Shown here: positions 34,492 to 44,183 of the stretch, piece by piece | Position numbering within the stretch: position 1 is the stretch's first letter | Layout: every line of letters starts with the position of its first letter | Source of the DNA: Carboxylicivirga fragile | Lineage (GTDB): Bacteria; Bacteroidota; Bacteroidia; Bacteroidales; Marinilabiliaceae | Direction of reading: 5' to 3' | DNA length: 64,000 nucleotides | Assembly: GCA_025499625.1 (NCBI GenBank) | Contig: JAFMVD010000014.1 | Coordinates: 1-64,000 of the forward strand | Position numbers and translations under genes: made by a program | Notes under the pieces: generated by a model | Told to the model about the DNA's origin: nothing | Databases searched by the model: none | The model's input: the letters and a program-made list of their open reading frames with translations, nothing else

Positions 34492-35252
34492 AACTCACAT
34501 TCTAGCTCTTTTTTAAGAATATTATGGAAGCGGGTTTCGCTAATATAGTGATCACTGAGTAATTTGCCATCACGAACTAAAGCGAAAGTTCCAAAACCCG
34601 ATGGTATGGATTCAATTTCAGCTCTGGATTCAAGTCTCTTTACCTTAAGGCATATTCCTTTATCCTTAGCAACCTTTTTAATTACTTCCACTGCCTTAAG
34701 GTGCCATGGACACTGATCAGCATAAAGCAAATGCCAGCCTTTATACTTATCCAATTGTTTGGTCCAGTCAATTAGATGAGCATCTGCCCTATCCCAAGCT
34801 TTAACCATTAATTCGAATCGACCTTTACTCTCTTGTTTGATGTAATCATTTTTTTCAAAGATACGTTTATCTGTTATCCACGATCCTTTACTTGTCATTA
34901 CACACACGCCTGCCAAACCTCTTGCTTTGGCATCTGCTTCGCAAGCTTTGATTAAACTGGAACCCAAACCTTGCTGTTTATCTTTATTGGCATAGACGTA
35001 CATACAGTGAATAAACATGAACTTAGGCGCATGAATCGGTCGCCATGCATGAGTTGCCGGAAGGTATTCAATAAATGCCAGTAATTTTCCTGATTCATTC
35101 TTGGCAGCAATCATTCGGAGGCCTTCCGCATATCTTTTTTCAAACCAGGTTTGTTTGCACTTAAAGGCTGGGTTTTTAAGATCTTTAATACAGAATAGTG
35201 TTTCCTGCTCTACATTATCAGGTGTAATTTCAATTAAGGTTAGATTGGTCAT
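34488..35252 (-). CDS. GNAT acetyltransferase with C-terminal YoaP domain
   Basis: 254 residues. Residues about 25-150 form a GNAT domain with an acetyl-CoA loop (DKQQGLGSSLIKACEADA). Residues about 170-250 are a YoaP-type, thioredoxin-like domain (LYADQCPWHLKAVEVIKKVA, with a single Cys in the CPW motif; ALVRDGKLLSDHYIS). The same two-domain fusion is known as YoaP in Firmicutes and Bacteroidota but its substrate is unknown. It is probably transcribed with no partner; it lies between tilS and the flavoprotein gene. Confidence 0.85.
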   Translation of the reverse strand: MTNLTLIEITPDNVEQETLFCIKDLKNPAFKCKQTWFEKRYAEGLRMIAAKNESGKLLAFIEYLPATHAWRPIHAPKFMFIHCMYVYANKDKQQGLGSSLIKACEADAKARGLAGVCVMTSKGSWITDKRIFEKNDYIKQESKGRFELMVKAWDRADAHLIDWTKQLDKYKGWHLLYADQCPWHLKAVEVIKKVAKDKGICLKVKRLESRAEIESIPSGFGTFALVRDGKLLSDHYISETRFHNILKKELECEF

Positions 35253-35299
35253 AGTTGAATTAATAAGCAGTTATACGCAAATTAACCAAATTTCCATAC

Positions 35300-36628
35300 C
35301 TAACCAAGCTTAAACTCCAATATACGTTTGGTGCGTTTAGTCGTTTTAAATCGCTCATCTATTCGATGCCCAAGTACCCAAATAATATCTTCACCTGAAA
35401 TCATAATCCATGCATTCTCCTTATCGGCCAAACTGAATTTATTATCAATAAAGAAATCGCTTAGTTTTTTAAAACCCTTCATACCAAGAGGCATGAACTC
35501 ATCACCATGCTGCCATCGTCGCACTAACAAGGGAAGCTCAATTGTATCAGCATCAAAGTGAACCTGATCATTTGTTTTAGAAAAAGCAAAATCCGGTGTC
35601 TTTTCATACGCGCTAACAAGCAGCTTTATCGGATTCAAAGTCAAACCTTCTTCCACCCAAAAGTGATCAACTTCAATATCTTTCTTTTCCAACACAAGCA
35701 AGTTATGTCGATCCTTTATTAAGCGATGCGTATCACTAAAAAACTGTTTGCCTGATAATCCATCCAGATGTTCAAGAACCTCATCAACAACTGTTGTGTT
35801 AAATCCATAAGGACGCAGAACCTCGAACAGAATGGTTCTTTTTTCGGCATACAATTGTAGTTTTGAAATAGGTATAATTATTTGATCATGCTCATCAACG
35901 AGCACTTCATCTCTAAATTCTTCAACCACATGCTTCAATAACATTTCAGCTTCATTTAAGTGCATCATGTTATTCTGCATTGTTTTAAAAAAAGACGGAT
36001 TTATGGTTTCAATTACGGGAATTAGTTCATGACGGATTTTATTCCGTAAATATTTTGTATCGGTATTTGAACTATCATCGCGATATGGGATCTGATTTTC
36101 TTTGCAATAGATCAGTATGTCATCCTGCGAATAACCTAATAAAGGCCGAAGCACCTTATCATTCTTATAAGCCATTCCCGTAAGGCCTTTCACACCTGTG
36201 CCACGTATTAAATTCAGAAAGAAGGTTTCAATATTATCGTTTCCATGATGGCCACTTATAATAAAATCGAGACCATGATCCGACAGTAGTTGATTAAACC
36301 AGGAATAGCGTAAATCACGAGCAGCCATCTCAATGGAAATTTTATTTTGGCCCGCATAGGCTTCAGTGCTAAAGCGTTTCGTATGCAAACGAATTCCTAG
36401 GTTGTCACAAAATGATCTAACAAGCTCTGCATCACCTTCCGACTCTTCTTCTCTTAATTGAAAATTACAATGAGCAGCTTCAATATGCCAATTCTGCTTT
36501 GATAGTAGAGACAGCAAAGCCATCGAATCAGCACCTCCGCTAACAGCTACCAATAGACTATCCTGGGTACTCACCAAGCATTTCTCTCTTAAAACCTGAG
36601 CGACATCAGTTGACGCAATTAGCTTCAT
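35300..36628 (-). CDS. tilS: tRNA(Ile)-lysidine synthase
   Basis: 442 residues. N-terminal PP-loop AVSGGADSMALL, HCNFQLREEES, HHGNDNIETFFLNLIRGTG and the substrate-recognising RPLLGYSQDDI are diagnostic. The C-terminal domain ends with KKLSDFFIDNKF (TilS_C substrate region). It attaches lysine to C34 of tRNA-Ile(CAU) so that it reads AUA, which is essential. Its start abuts pabB with no intergenic base (36628/36629), so the two genes form an operon. Confidence 0.93.
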   Translation of the reverse strand: MKLIASTDVAQVLREKCLVSTQDSLLVAVSGGADSMALLSLLSKQNWHIEAAHCNFQLREEESEGDAELVRSFCDNLGIRLHTKRFSTEAYAGQNKISIEMAARDLRYSWFNQLLSDHGLDFIISGHHGNDNIETFFLNLIRGTGVKGLTGMAYKNDKVLRPLLGYSQDDILIYCKENQIPYRDDSSNTDTKYLRNKIRHELIPVIETINPSFFKTMQNNMMHLNEAEMLLKHVVEEFRDEVLVDEHDQIIIPISKLQLYAEKRTILFEVLRPYGFNTTVVDEVLEHLDGLSGKQFFSDTHRLIKDRHNLLVLEKKDIEVDHFWVEEGLTLNPIKLLVSAYEKTPDFAFSKTNDQVHFDADTIELPLLVRRWQHGDEFMPLGMKGFKKLSDFFIDNKFSLADKENAWIMISGEDIIWVLGHRIDERFKTTKRTKRILEFKLG

Positions 36629-37930
36629 TTAATTCTGGATATTAAACACTTTCATAATAGCCGATGCTTTTAACAAACACTCTTCGTATTCCTTTTGGGC
36701 ATCAGACTTATTTGTTATGGCACCACCAACCATAAACGACATGTATCTTTTCTTACGATTATACAATACACTTCGAATAACCACATTAAAATCAAAATCG
36801 CCTTCAGGAGTAATGTAACCAACTGTTCCGCTATACAGGCCGCGCTTACTCTGCTCATATTCTTCTATGAGTTTCATTGCACTTACCTTAGGCGCGCCTG
36901 TCATCGACCCCATTGGAAATGATGTTTTAATGGCATCCATCCAGGTAGCATCATCCTTTAATTCGGCCGACACGGTAGATATCATTTGGTGTACCTGTTT
37001 GAATGAATACACGCCACAAAGTTCATCCACCTGTACACTTCCTCGTTTTGCTACACGTGATAAATCATTCCTTACCAAATCAGTAATCATGATATTTTCG
37101 GCACGTTCTTTTTCTGAATTTATTAGGTAATCTTTATTTGCTTTATCAATAAAGGGGTTATTATCTCGCGAAGACGTTCCTTTAATGGGCTGTGAGATAA
37201 TTTTACGCCCATCTTTTTTCATGTAGCGCTCAGGTGATGCACCCATCAAAAATTTATCGTGATACTTCACGAAAGCAGAAAATGGCGTTGGCGAAATTTC
37301 CTTTAATCGTTGATAGATACATTGTGGAGTAATGTTAATGTCATTCACAAAAAACTCCATGCAATAATTTAATTCATAAATATCGCCACGCTGAATGTGC
37401 CATTGAACCTTCTCAATAGCTTTTAAATAATCGTGATGCGAAACCTGATGGTTTAATTTTACCTCACCATATTCTTCTTCCGACTCTTCACAATTTATCA
37501 GGTCATCAATAAATTCTTGAATTGATTCAATGTCATCATATTCATCAAGGTAACCGACCTGCCACTTATCACCATCTTTCAGAAATAGATACCGAGGGCG
37601 AAAGAAATAAAGATCAGGCATCTCTACCCTATCAAGATTATTAGATGATAAATCTTCCAACTGATTTTTTACATCATAGCTTAAAAAACCAAGCAACCAA
37701 TCCTTACACTGTTTATGAAAAAGCTGAACTTGAGTAAGATCGTTGGTACAATCACCAATACTTTGAATGCCGGCTACAAAATCGTATCGATGAGAACTCT
37801 TGATAAAAGCAGGTGCTTCAAAGCCATTTCCATCTAACACAACACCAATACCCTGGTCGCGTGTCGATTGACAAATCAATTGTTTAAAGCCTGCATCATC
37901 CTTCGGATGTATATCAATGTATTTGCGCAT
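36629..37930 (-). CDS. pabB: Aminodeoxychorismate synthase component I
   Basis: 433 residues of the chorismate-binding family. The motif SQPIKGTSSR carries the Lys typical of PabB/ADC synthase rather than the Ala of anthranilate synthase (PIAGT). Other motifs: LMGASPERYM, MITDLVRNDLSR, YSFKQVHQM and GSMTGAPKVSAM. It makes 4-amino-4-deoxychorismate for folate. No glutamine amidotransferase (PabA) is adjacent. The gene starts 4 bp from a -7 promoter box (37935-37942), so its mRNA may be leaderless, and it precedes tilS without a gap. Confidence 0.88.
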   Translation of the reverse strand: MRKYIDIHPKDDAGFKQLICQSTRDQGIGVVLDGNGFEAPAFIKSSHRYDFVAGIQSIGDCTNDLTQVQLFHKQCKDWLLGFLSYDVKNQLEDLSSNNLDRVEMPDLYFFRPRYLFLKDGDKWQVGYLDEYDDIESIQEFIDDLINCEESEEEYGEVKLNHQVSHHDYLKAIEKVQWHIQRGDIYELNYCMEFFVNDINITPQCIYQRLKEISPTPFSAFVKYHDKFLMGASPERYMKKDGRKIISQPIKGTSSRDNNPFIDKANKDYLINSEKERAENIMITDLVRNDLSRVAKRGSVQVDELCGVYSFKQVHQMISTVSAELKDDATWMDAIKTSFPMGSMTGAPKVSAMKLIEEYEQSKRGLYSGTVGYITPEGDFDFNVVIRSVLYNRKKRYMSFMVGGAITNKSDAQKEYEECLLKASAIMKVFNIQN

Positions 37931-37934
37931 CTTG

Positions 37935-37942
37935 CAAAAATA
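37935..37942 (-). promoter_or_regulatory. Promoter -7 box TATTTTTG, 4 bp from the pabB start
   Basis: A minus-strand exact TAnnTTTG match. The -33 element is weak. The extremely short distance to the ATG at 37930 parallels the flavoprotein gene at 33250. Confidence 0.5.
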
Positions 37943-37996
37943 AGAAATATTTACATCTCTGAAATAGAATCGTAATTATGAAATTCTCATGAATAA

Positions 37997-38038
37997 GGAT
38001 GACATCTTTACTTACAAGATATAATAAAGATGTCATCC
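37997..38038. repeat. Hairpin repeat copy B (GGATGACATCTTTA stem)
   Basis: A perfect 14-bp inverted repeat (37997-38010 with 38025-38038) with a 14-base loop, in the gap between the peroxiredoxin and pabB genes. There is no T tract on either side. Confidence 0.82.
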
Positions 38039-38056
38039 ATACTATTCATAAATAAA

Positions 38057-38082
38057 AAAGCACCCCAGTAATGAGGTGCTTT
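38057..38082 (-). terminator. Terminator of the peroxiredoxin gene
   Basis: An 8-bp stem (38057-38064 with 38075-38082) is followed on the minus strand by a T run (complement of the A residues at 38054-38059). Confidence 0.75.
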
Positions 38083-38102
38083 CAAATATGATATCTTACT
38101 TC

Positions 38103-38735
38103 TTATTTGCTTCCAAGGTAATCAGCAATACCATCTTGTGTAGCTGTTAAACCTTTATCTCCTTTATGCCAATCAGCAGGACACACCTCTCCATTCTCTT
38201 CGAAAAACTGAAGTGCATCAACAATACGGATTGCCTCTTCAATGCTACGACCTAAAGGCATGTCATTCACAACCTGATGACGAACAGTTCCTTCTTTATC
38301 GATAAGGAAAAGACCACGATAAGCCATAGGTGTACCATTAAATACAGTTTGACCATCTTCGTTCATGTCGTACTCACCAGCTAATACATCATAGTTTTCA
38401 GAGATAGTTTTGCTGTTATCAGCTACCAATGGGTATTTTACACCTTTAATTCCACCATCTTTTGGTTCTGTCTGTAACCACTTCCAGTGAGAAAATTCTG
38501 AATCAACAGAAACACCAACAACTTGTACATCGCGGCTTTCAAACTCAGCAATCTTGTCCTGAAACGCTATAATTTCAGTTGGACAAACAAATGTAAAATC
38601 TGCAGGATAGAAATAAAGAATTACATTCTTTTTACCTACATACTGGTCTAAAGAAAAGTTTTCAATAATCTCACCGCCATTAACAACAGCACTTGCACTA
38701 AAAGTAGGAGCTTTCTTTCCAACTAATACAGCCAT
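38103..38735 (-). CDS. 2-Cys peroxiredoxin (AhpC/Prx)
   Basis: 210 residues, a typical AhpC/Prx1-type length. The peroxidatic Cys is in FVCPTEI and the resolving Cys in GEVCPADW. The hyperoxidation-sensitivity motifs GGLG and YF are not preserved (DGGIKG; C-terminus YLGSK), suggesting a robust enzyme. It reduces hydrogen peroxide and alkyl hydroperoxides. No AhpF or OxyR gene is adjacent, so the reductant is probably thioredoxin or an unlinked AhpF. Monocistronic with its own terminator. Confidence 0.92.
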   Translation of the reverse strand: MAVLVGKKAPTFSASAVVNGGEIIENFSLDQYVGKKNVILYFYPADFTFVCPTEIIAFQDKIAEFESRDVQVVGVSVDSEFSHWKWLQTEPKDGGIKGVKYPLVADNSKTISENYDVLAGEYDMNEDGQTVFNGTPMAYRGLFLIDKEGTVRHQVVNDMPLGRSIEEAIRIVDALQFFEENGEVCPADWHKGDKGLTATQDGIADYLGSK

Positions 38736-38835
38736 AATTCTATTTTTTAAAACGTTAAATAATTTCTAATTAAACTACCTAATAAAGCAGCTTCAAATCA
38801 AACAAACCAAGCATACACTTGTTCACGAATTACGA

Positions 38836-40062
38836 CTATTTTTTTGCAACTAATTCCGAGATACGAACAATAACTTCTGCAGCCTTTATCATACTCTGCA
38901 CAGGCACAAATTCAAATCGCCCGTGAAAGTTGTGTCCACCAGCAAAAATATTGGGTGTTGGCAAGTTCATGTATGATAAACGAGCTCCGTCAGTTCCACC
39001 CCTGATAGGTTTGACAATTGGTTTGATGCCTAAATCTTCCATAGCCTTTTTAGCTACATCTACAATATGCATAACTGGCTCTACCTTCTCACGCATATTG
39101 TAATATTGATCCTTCATTTCTATTACAGCAGTTCCTTCACCATATTCAGAGTTAATTTTCCGAATCAGATGTTCCATTTCAGTTTTTCGATCTTCAAAAC
39201 GATCACGTTTAAAATCACGAATAATGTACATCATTTCTGTTTTCTCAACATCGCCATTAAAAGACATTAGGTGATAGAAACCTTCGTAACCATCGGTATG
39301 CTCCGGCGTTTCATGTCGCGGCAACATGTTCATTATTTGATTGGCAATACGAATTGAATTACGCATTTTATGCTTGGCATATCCTGGATGAACCATTCGT
39401 CCATTCACAGTTACTTTTGCATAGGCAGCATTAAAATTTTCATATTCCAGTTCGCCAATCTCAGAACCATCAAGTGTATATGCGAATTCAGCTCCAAATT
39501 TCTCAACATTAAAATGATCCGCTCCTGCACCAATTTCTTCATCAGGTGTAAAGCAAATTCTAATTTTACCATGCTTAACCTCAGGATGCTTTATCAAGTA
39601 TTCCATAGCAGTCACAATCTCAGCAACTCCAGCCTTATCATCAGCACCTAATAATGTTGTGCCGTCGGTTACGACTAGATCCTGTCCCTTGTAATTCTCT
39701 ACTTCAGGAAAATCCGCCGTAGTAAGTATTATTTTCTCCTGCGCATTAAGCTCAATGTCACCACCTTGATAATTATTAATCACCCGTGGTTTAACATGTT
39801 TACCACTAAAATCAGGACTGGTATCCATATGTGCGATAAAACCAATTACAGGCACATCGTAATCAACTGTAGCAGGCAACATAGCCATTACATAACCGTT
39901 CTCATCCACCTCAACATCCGATAAACCAATCTCTTTTAGCTCCTCAACCAATGCATGTGCAAATTGCATTTGCCCTGGTGTTGATGGGGTAAGACCAGTA
40001 TCAGTATCCGATTGAGTATCTATTTTAACGTAGCCTAAAAAGCGTTCTAATAATTGTTCCAT
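38836..40062 (-). CDS. pepT: Peptidase T (tripeptide aminopeptidase)
   Basis: 408 residues, the full M20B length. Metal-site motifs are clear: [41 protein letters not shown] and [17 protein letters not shown]; a dimerisation lid domain lies between about 210 and 320. It removes the N-terminal residue of tripeptides in the cytosol using two zinc ions. Single gene, about 100 bp downstream of the preceding minus-strand unit. Confidence 0.93.
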   Translation of the reverse strand: MEQLLERFLGYVKIDTQSDTDTGLTPSTPGQMQFAHALVEELKEIGLSDVEVDENGYVMAMLPATVDYDVPVIGFIAHMDTSPDFSGKHVKPRVINNYQGGDIELNAQEKIILTTADFPEVENYKGQDLVVTDGTTLLGADDKAGVAEIVTAMEYLIKHPEVKHGKIRICFTPDEEIGAGADHFNVEKFGAEFAYTLDGSEIGELEYENFNAAYAKVTVNGRMVHPGYAKHKMRNSIRIANQIMNMLPRHETPEHTDGYEGFYHLMSFNGDVEKTEMMYIIRDFKRDRFEDRKTEMEHLIRKINSEYGEGTAVIEMKDQYYNMREKVEPVMHIVDVAKKAMEDLGIKPIVKPIRGGTDGARLSYMNLPTPNIFAGGHNFHGRFEFVPVQSMIKAAEVIVRISELVAKK

Positions 40063-40146
40063 ATTTTGAAAGCTAATAGCTATTAGCTAATGGCCAATAG
40101 CGTTTTATTTATAACTTTTTAAATTTCTAAATAATAATATTACTAC

Positions 40147-40839
40147 CTATTGCGATACATCATCTGCATTATAAACAAAACCGAGTCGTTTACCAGTGCG
40201 CATCTGCGAATTCATCATTTCATCATTCATCTGCAACATCGAAATAAGTTTAACATCATCGTATGGTGGTACCAATAAATCAAACTCAAGCGCATATAAA
40301 ACAGCCGTCTCAACAATTTGTTGCCACTTATCAGGAGATAATATTGATGTGCCGAAATCTTTAATACCTGTTCCATGTTGTCGCTTCCCTTCTACAAAGT
40401 AATGTCCCTCACGATTTACAAAAACACGAGCTATTAAATAACCAATATCATTCATACGATTATAGCGAAAGGAATCGTGCAGGAAGTTGTAAATATTAAT
40501 AACCCCACAATACGAATTAGCTACATTACCTTTTACATATTCACTCTTCCAAACTTCATGCTCGCGGTCAAATTCAAAGGTATTAGTATGCATATGGAAA
40601 ACTAAAACATCGCCAGCTACCTTCAACTGAGCCACATATTCTCCTTTGTCCTGAAATCGCAGTTGTATTCGTTTATCTTGATTCTCAATTTGTAAATTAT
40701 ATTCGTCAACAACCTTTACAAGTACTTCTTTCAGGTTCTCGAAATATTTTCGTGTAGATGCATAAACATCTTGCTTAATTACTGCCTTGGTATTCAATAG
40801 CTGAACTATACCCTTTTTTATTAATTCACTTTTGCTCAT
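40147..40839 (-). CDS. Conserved hypothetical cytosolic protein
   Basis: 230 residues, family not recognised. No signal peptide or membrane helix. The N-terminus is helical (KGIVQLLNTKAVIKQDVYASTRKYFENL), followed by beta-rich sequence (RIQLRFQDKGEYVAQLKVAGDVLVFHMHTN contains alternating strands) and a Met-rich patch near the end (LQMNDEMMNSQMRTGKR). The length and even composition look like a maintained housekeeping gene of the phylum. It lies between proS and pepT on the same strand with separate spacers of 136 and 84 bp. Confidence 0.75.
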   Translation of the reverse strand: MSKSELIKKGIVQLLNTKAVIKQDVYASTRKYFENLKEVLVKVVDEYNLQIENQDKRIQLRFQDKGEYVAQLKVAGDVLVFHMHTNTFEFDREHEVWKSEYVKGNVANSYCGVINIYNFLHDSFRYNRMNDIGYLIARVFVNREGHYFVEGKRQHGTGIKDFGTSILSPDKWQQIVETAVLYALEFDLLVPPYDDVKLISMLQMNDEMMNSQMRTGKRLGFVYNADDVSQ

Positions 40840-40924
40840 AAACGTTTTATTTAATTGCTTTTACCAAACAAATGGTTCCAATTACAATAGTTAAAGTAAA
40901 TCTATGCAATAAATAAAGTCAAAA

Positions 40925-40950
40925 AAAGGGAAATCAAATATGATTTCCCT
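40925..40950 (-). terminator. Terminator of proS
   Basis: An 11-bp perfect stem (40925-40935 with 40940-40950, loop AATA) with a minus-strand T run (complement of 40919-40926). Confidence 0.85.
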
Positions 40951-40975
40951 TAGTATATTAAAATTTATAATCCTC

Positions 40976-42451
40976 TTAATAGGAGCGTGCAAACATAACA
41001 CGTTTTTTAGATGGCTTACCTGTAACCATACAAACGCCTTCTTCATCCGGTTGATCCAAAGGTATACAACGTATCGTCGCCTTCGTTTCATCCTTGATGC
41101 GCTTTTCTGTTTCTTCTGTGCCATCCCAATGAGCAAAAATAAAGCCTGGTTTATCATCCAATGCCTTCTTAAACTCATCGTAAGAATCAACAGAGCAAGT
41201 ACTTTCTGCACGGAAACCAAGAGCCTTTTGGTAAATATTTGCCTGAATTTGTTCCAATAAATCCGCAATGTGATTATCAATTCCATCAAGCGCAACAACC
41301 TCTTTAGTCAAGTTATCGCGACGCGCCACTTCAACAGTTCCATTCTCCAAATCGCGAGGACCAATTCCTAAACGAACTGGAACACCCTTTAATTCATACT
41401 CGGCAAATTTCCAGCCTGGCTTTCTGTTATCACTAAAATCAAACTTCACATCAATACCACGCAATCTTAATTTAGCTTTGATATCTTCAGCTACTACCTT
41501 AATTTTTTCCAATTCTTCATCTTTACGATAAATAGGAACGATAACCACTTGGTAAGGCGCCAATTTAGGAGGCAATACCAAACCTTTATCATCGGAGTGA
41601 GCCATAATTAAGGCACCCATCAAACGAGTAGAAACACCCCATGATGTAGCCCAAACATAATCCTCTTTTCCTTCCTTATTGGCAAACTTAACATCAAAAG
41701 CTTTGGCAAAGTTCTGACCTAAAAAGTGAGACGTTCCAGACTGAAGTGCTTTACCATCCTGCATTAATGCCTCAATGGTATAGGTTTCTAATGCCCCAGC
41801 AAATCGTTCACTGGCCGTCTTGAGACCTTTAATAACAGGCACACCCATAAACTTTTCAGCAAAATCGGCATAAACATTAATCATTGTTTCTGTTTCCTCA
41901 ATGGCTTCTTGCTTTGTTGAATGAGCCGTGTGCCCTTCTTGCCAAAGAAATTCAGCCGTGCGAAGAAATAAACGGGTACGCATTTCCCAACGAACAACAT
42001 TAGCCCATTGATTACACTTAATTGGTAAATCGCGATAGGATTGAATCCAATTTTTATAGGTATTCCATATTATGGTTTCAGAAGTAGGTCGAACAATTAA
42101 TTCTTCCTCCAACTTGGCCTCCGGATCAACAACCACACCATCCCCATTAGGGTCATTCATTAATCGATAATGAGTTACAACAGCACATTCTTTAGCAAAA
42201 CCTTCAACATGGGCTGCTTCTTTACTAAAAAATGATTTTGGAATAAATAAGGGGAAATAAGCATTTTCGTGACCAGTATCTTTGAACATACGGTCTAGTT
42301 CAGCCTGCATTTTTTCCCAAATAGCATAGCCATAGGGCTTAATCACCATACATCCACGCACTGCTGAATTCTCAGCTAAATCTGCTTTTATCACAAGGTC
42401 GTTGTACCATTGCGAATAACTTTCACTCCTCGGCGTTAATACTTTTGCCAT
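40976..42451 (-). CDS. proS: Prolyl-tRNA synthetase, archaeal/eukaryotic type
   Basis: 491 residues, lacking the large editing insertion of bacterial-type ProRS. Class II synthetase motifs: [33 protein letters not shown] with [21 protein letters not shown] spread over motif 2, and motif 3 [17 protein letters not shown]. An anticodon-binding domain follows, then a C-terminal zinc-binding-like region ending in Tyr (MFARSY), characteristic of the eukaryotic-like class. It charges tRNA-Pro. This type is usual in Bacteroidota and not a recent transfer signal. Confidence 0.93.
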   Translation of the reverse strand: MAKVLTPRSESYSQWYNDLVIKADLAENSAVRGCMVIKPYGYAIWEKMQAELDRMFKDTGHENAYFPLFIPKSFFSKEAAHVEGFAKECAVVTHYRLMNDPNGDGVVVDPEAKLEEELIVRPTSETIIWNTYKNWIQSYRDLPIKCNQWANVVRWEMRTRLFLRTAEFLWQEGHTAHSTKQEAIEETETMINVYADFAEKFMGVPVIKGLKTASERFAGALETYTIEALMQDGKALQSGTSHFLGQNFAKAFDVKFANKEGKEDYVWATSWGVSTRLMGALIMAHSDDKGLVLPPKLAPYQVVIVPIYRKDEELEKIKVVAEDIKAKLRLRGIDVKFDFSDNRKPGWKFAEYELKGVPVRLGIGPRDLENGTVEVARRDNLTKEVVALDGIDNHIADLLEQIQANIYQKALGFRAESTCSVDSYDEFKKALDDKPGFIFAHWDGTEETEKRIKDETKATIRCIPLDQPDEEGVCMVTGKPSKKRVMFARSY

Positions 42452-42694
42452 ATCTTTATCCTTATTTTATTCCTACATTGTATAAGAGGCACAAAATAAC
42501 AAAATTTCAAGCGAAATATTAGGCTGTTAGCATCGTTTTTTTAATATTGCTCAGGTATTAAATTGTACGATTGGCAGAGTGCATTTTAAATAAATGGTAA
42601 AATTTTTAACTTTTTTTGCATTTTTTAAGATTATGGTACGATACTTGCTTGTTTTTAAGTGCAATTATGCCAGTTCAATTTTGGAGGAATCATT

Positions 42695-44152
42695 ATGAAA
42701 CTTAGATCGCTTTTAAGCCTGCTCGCTTTATCATTATTAGCTGCCTGTAGCTCTACTCAATGGACAGACAGCAGTTATTACGAAGACGACATTTATTATC
42801 GTCCGCAAAGTTCTCCCATGACTGTTTCTGATGACTATATCCCGGTTAAGGAAGATAAAGAAGTTAAGAAACAGGATAAGAAAGATTTCAATGAACTAAC
42901 AAGAGATTATCAAAAAACTGAGTTTGCACAAGAAGATAATCGCAATTTCTCCCAAATACAAAATGAGTATCTGACTCTTTTAAGCAACGACAGTATCCAG
43001 GAAACCGATTCATTGGTTTATTACAACGAAGAAACCGGTTATTGGGTAAATGGTTTCCAAGGCGGACAAATGGACCAGGATTATGCTGAACGTATGATTC
43101 GTTTCCATGGACCATTCAACGGTATTCCTTATTGGTCGCCTCTTTATAATGACATGGTTTATTTCAACAATTGGGATTGGAATGTTTATGTAGATGGCAA
43201 CTATGCCTATGCATTTCCATCATGGACAAGCCCCATGTACAATAACTATCGGTTTAATTATGGATACCACAATCCATGGAGATGGGGCTATGGCGGCTAC
43301 TATGATCCATGGTATGGGTATGGCTACGGACACAGTCATTGGTATAGTTGTGGTTATTGGCCAGGGTATCACCACGGCTATTACAACGGATGGAATAATG
43401 GCTACTACTATGGTGGTGGTGGCGGTTACTACCCTGGAGGAAGTGGTACTATTGCACAAGAAAGAAATTATAGACCTCGAGGAGGGCAAGCAACTTCTGT
43501 TAGGCCAGGAGGTAGTTCCGTATCAAGCGGACGTTCAGATTACATAAAAACTAAAACCTTTATAAACAAAGACCCTTACACTGTTGGCAACACTAGAGTA
43601 TCATACAATGAACAAAATAAACGAACTGTAACTGATACAAATTCAGGAAGAACGTATTCATACTCAAACCGTCAAAACCCGAACACAAAATCAACTTCAA
43701 CAAACAAACAAAATAGCTCGACCAGAGCTACTCGCAGAAGTTATACTGGCAACCAAACTACACGATCAAGTTCAGGAACCTCTACTAGCAGAAGCACCAA
43801 CTCCTCAAATAGAAGATCAAGTTCTTATACACGACCAAGTTCCAATAACCGAACCAGTAATGTTAATAGAAATACTTCAACAAGAAGTACCAACAGAACA
43901 TATTCTGGCAACTCAAATAGAAGCAATTACAGCAACAACAAAAGCTCAACAACTCGTAGCTCCTATTCTCCTTCGCGAAGCTCAAATAGCAATTCCAGAA
44001 GCTCCTACTCACCATCTCGTTCTTCTGGTAGCAGTAGTCGAAGTTACTCAGGTAGTTCTAGCAGTTCAGGTAGCAGAAGTTCTTCGGGAAGTAGTGGATC
44101 TTCAAGCAGAAGTAGTGGTGGGTCCAGCAGAAGCAGTGGAGGTAGACGTTAA
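42695..44152 (+). CDS. Lipoprotein with Gly/Tyr-rich core and Ser/Arg-rich low-complexity tail
   Basis: 485 residues from ATG 42695, which follows GGAGGA (42682-42687), one of the few Shine-Dalgarno-like sequences in the window; a GTG at 42659 is rejected. The lipobox is LLAAC (Cys18). Residues 30-130 are acidic; about 140-255 are rich in Trp, Tyr, Gly and His (WGYGGYYDPWYGYGYGH); the final 190 residues are mostly Ser, Arg, Thr and Asn (SYSPSRSSNSNSRSS), ending in GGSSRSSGGRR. Probably a disordered outer-membrane-associated protein. No family assigned. 31 bp upstream of the FadL-like gene, likely co-transcribed. Confidence 0.8.
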   Translation: MKLRSLLSLLALSLLAACSSTQWTDSSYYEDDIYYRPQSSPMTVSDDYIPVKEDKEVKKQDKKDFNELTRDYQKTEFAQEDNRNFSQIQNEYLTLLSNDSIQETDSLVYYNEETGYWVNGFQGGQMDQDYAERMIRFHGPFNGIPYWSPLYNDMVYFNNWDWNVYVDGNYAYAFPSWTSPMYNNYRFNYGYHNPWRWGYGGYYDPWYGYGYGHSHWYSCGYWPGYHHGYYNGWNNGYYYGGGGGYYPGGSGTIAQERNYRPRGGQATSVRPGGSSVSSGRSDYIKTKTFINKDPYTVGNTRVSYNEQNKRTVTDTNSGRTYSYSNRQNPNTKSTSTNKQNSSTRATRRSYTGNQTTRSSSGTSTSRSTNSSNRRSSSYTRPSSNNRTSNVNRNTSTRSTNRTYSGNSNRSNYSNNKSSTTRSSYSPSRSSNSNSRSSYSPSRSSGSSSRSYSGSSSSSGSRSSSGSSGSSSRSSGGSSRSSGGRR

Positions 44153-44183
44153 AAGTAAACATCAAACCTTAAATTAGATTGAA

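Noticed and set aside
40891-41298. 135-codon frame opposite/overlapping the 3' end of proS
   Set aside because: It is a shadow of proS in another frame, with erratic composition and no family match.
43194-44177. Long open frames overlapping the Ser/Arg-rich lipoprotein gene on both strands
   Set aside because: They come from low-complexity codon use (TGG/ATG/AGC-rich) in the real gene and show no domain or start-site support.
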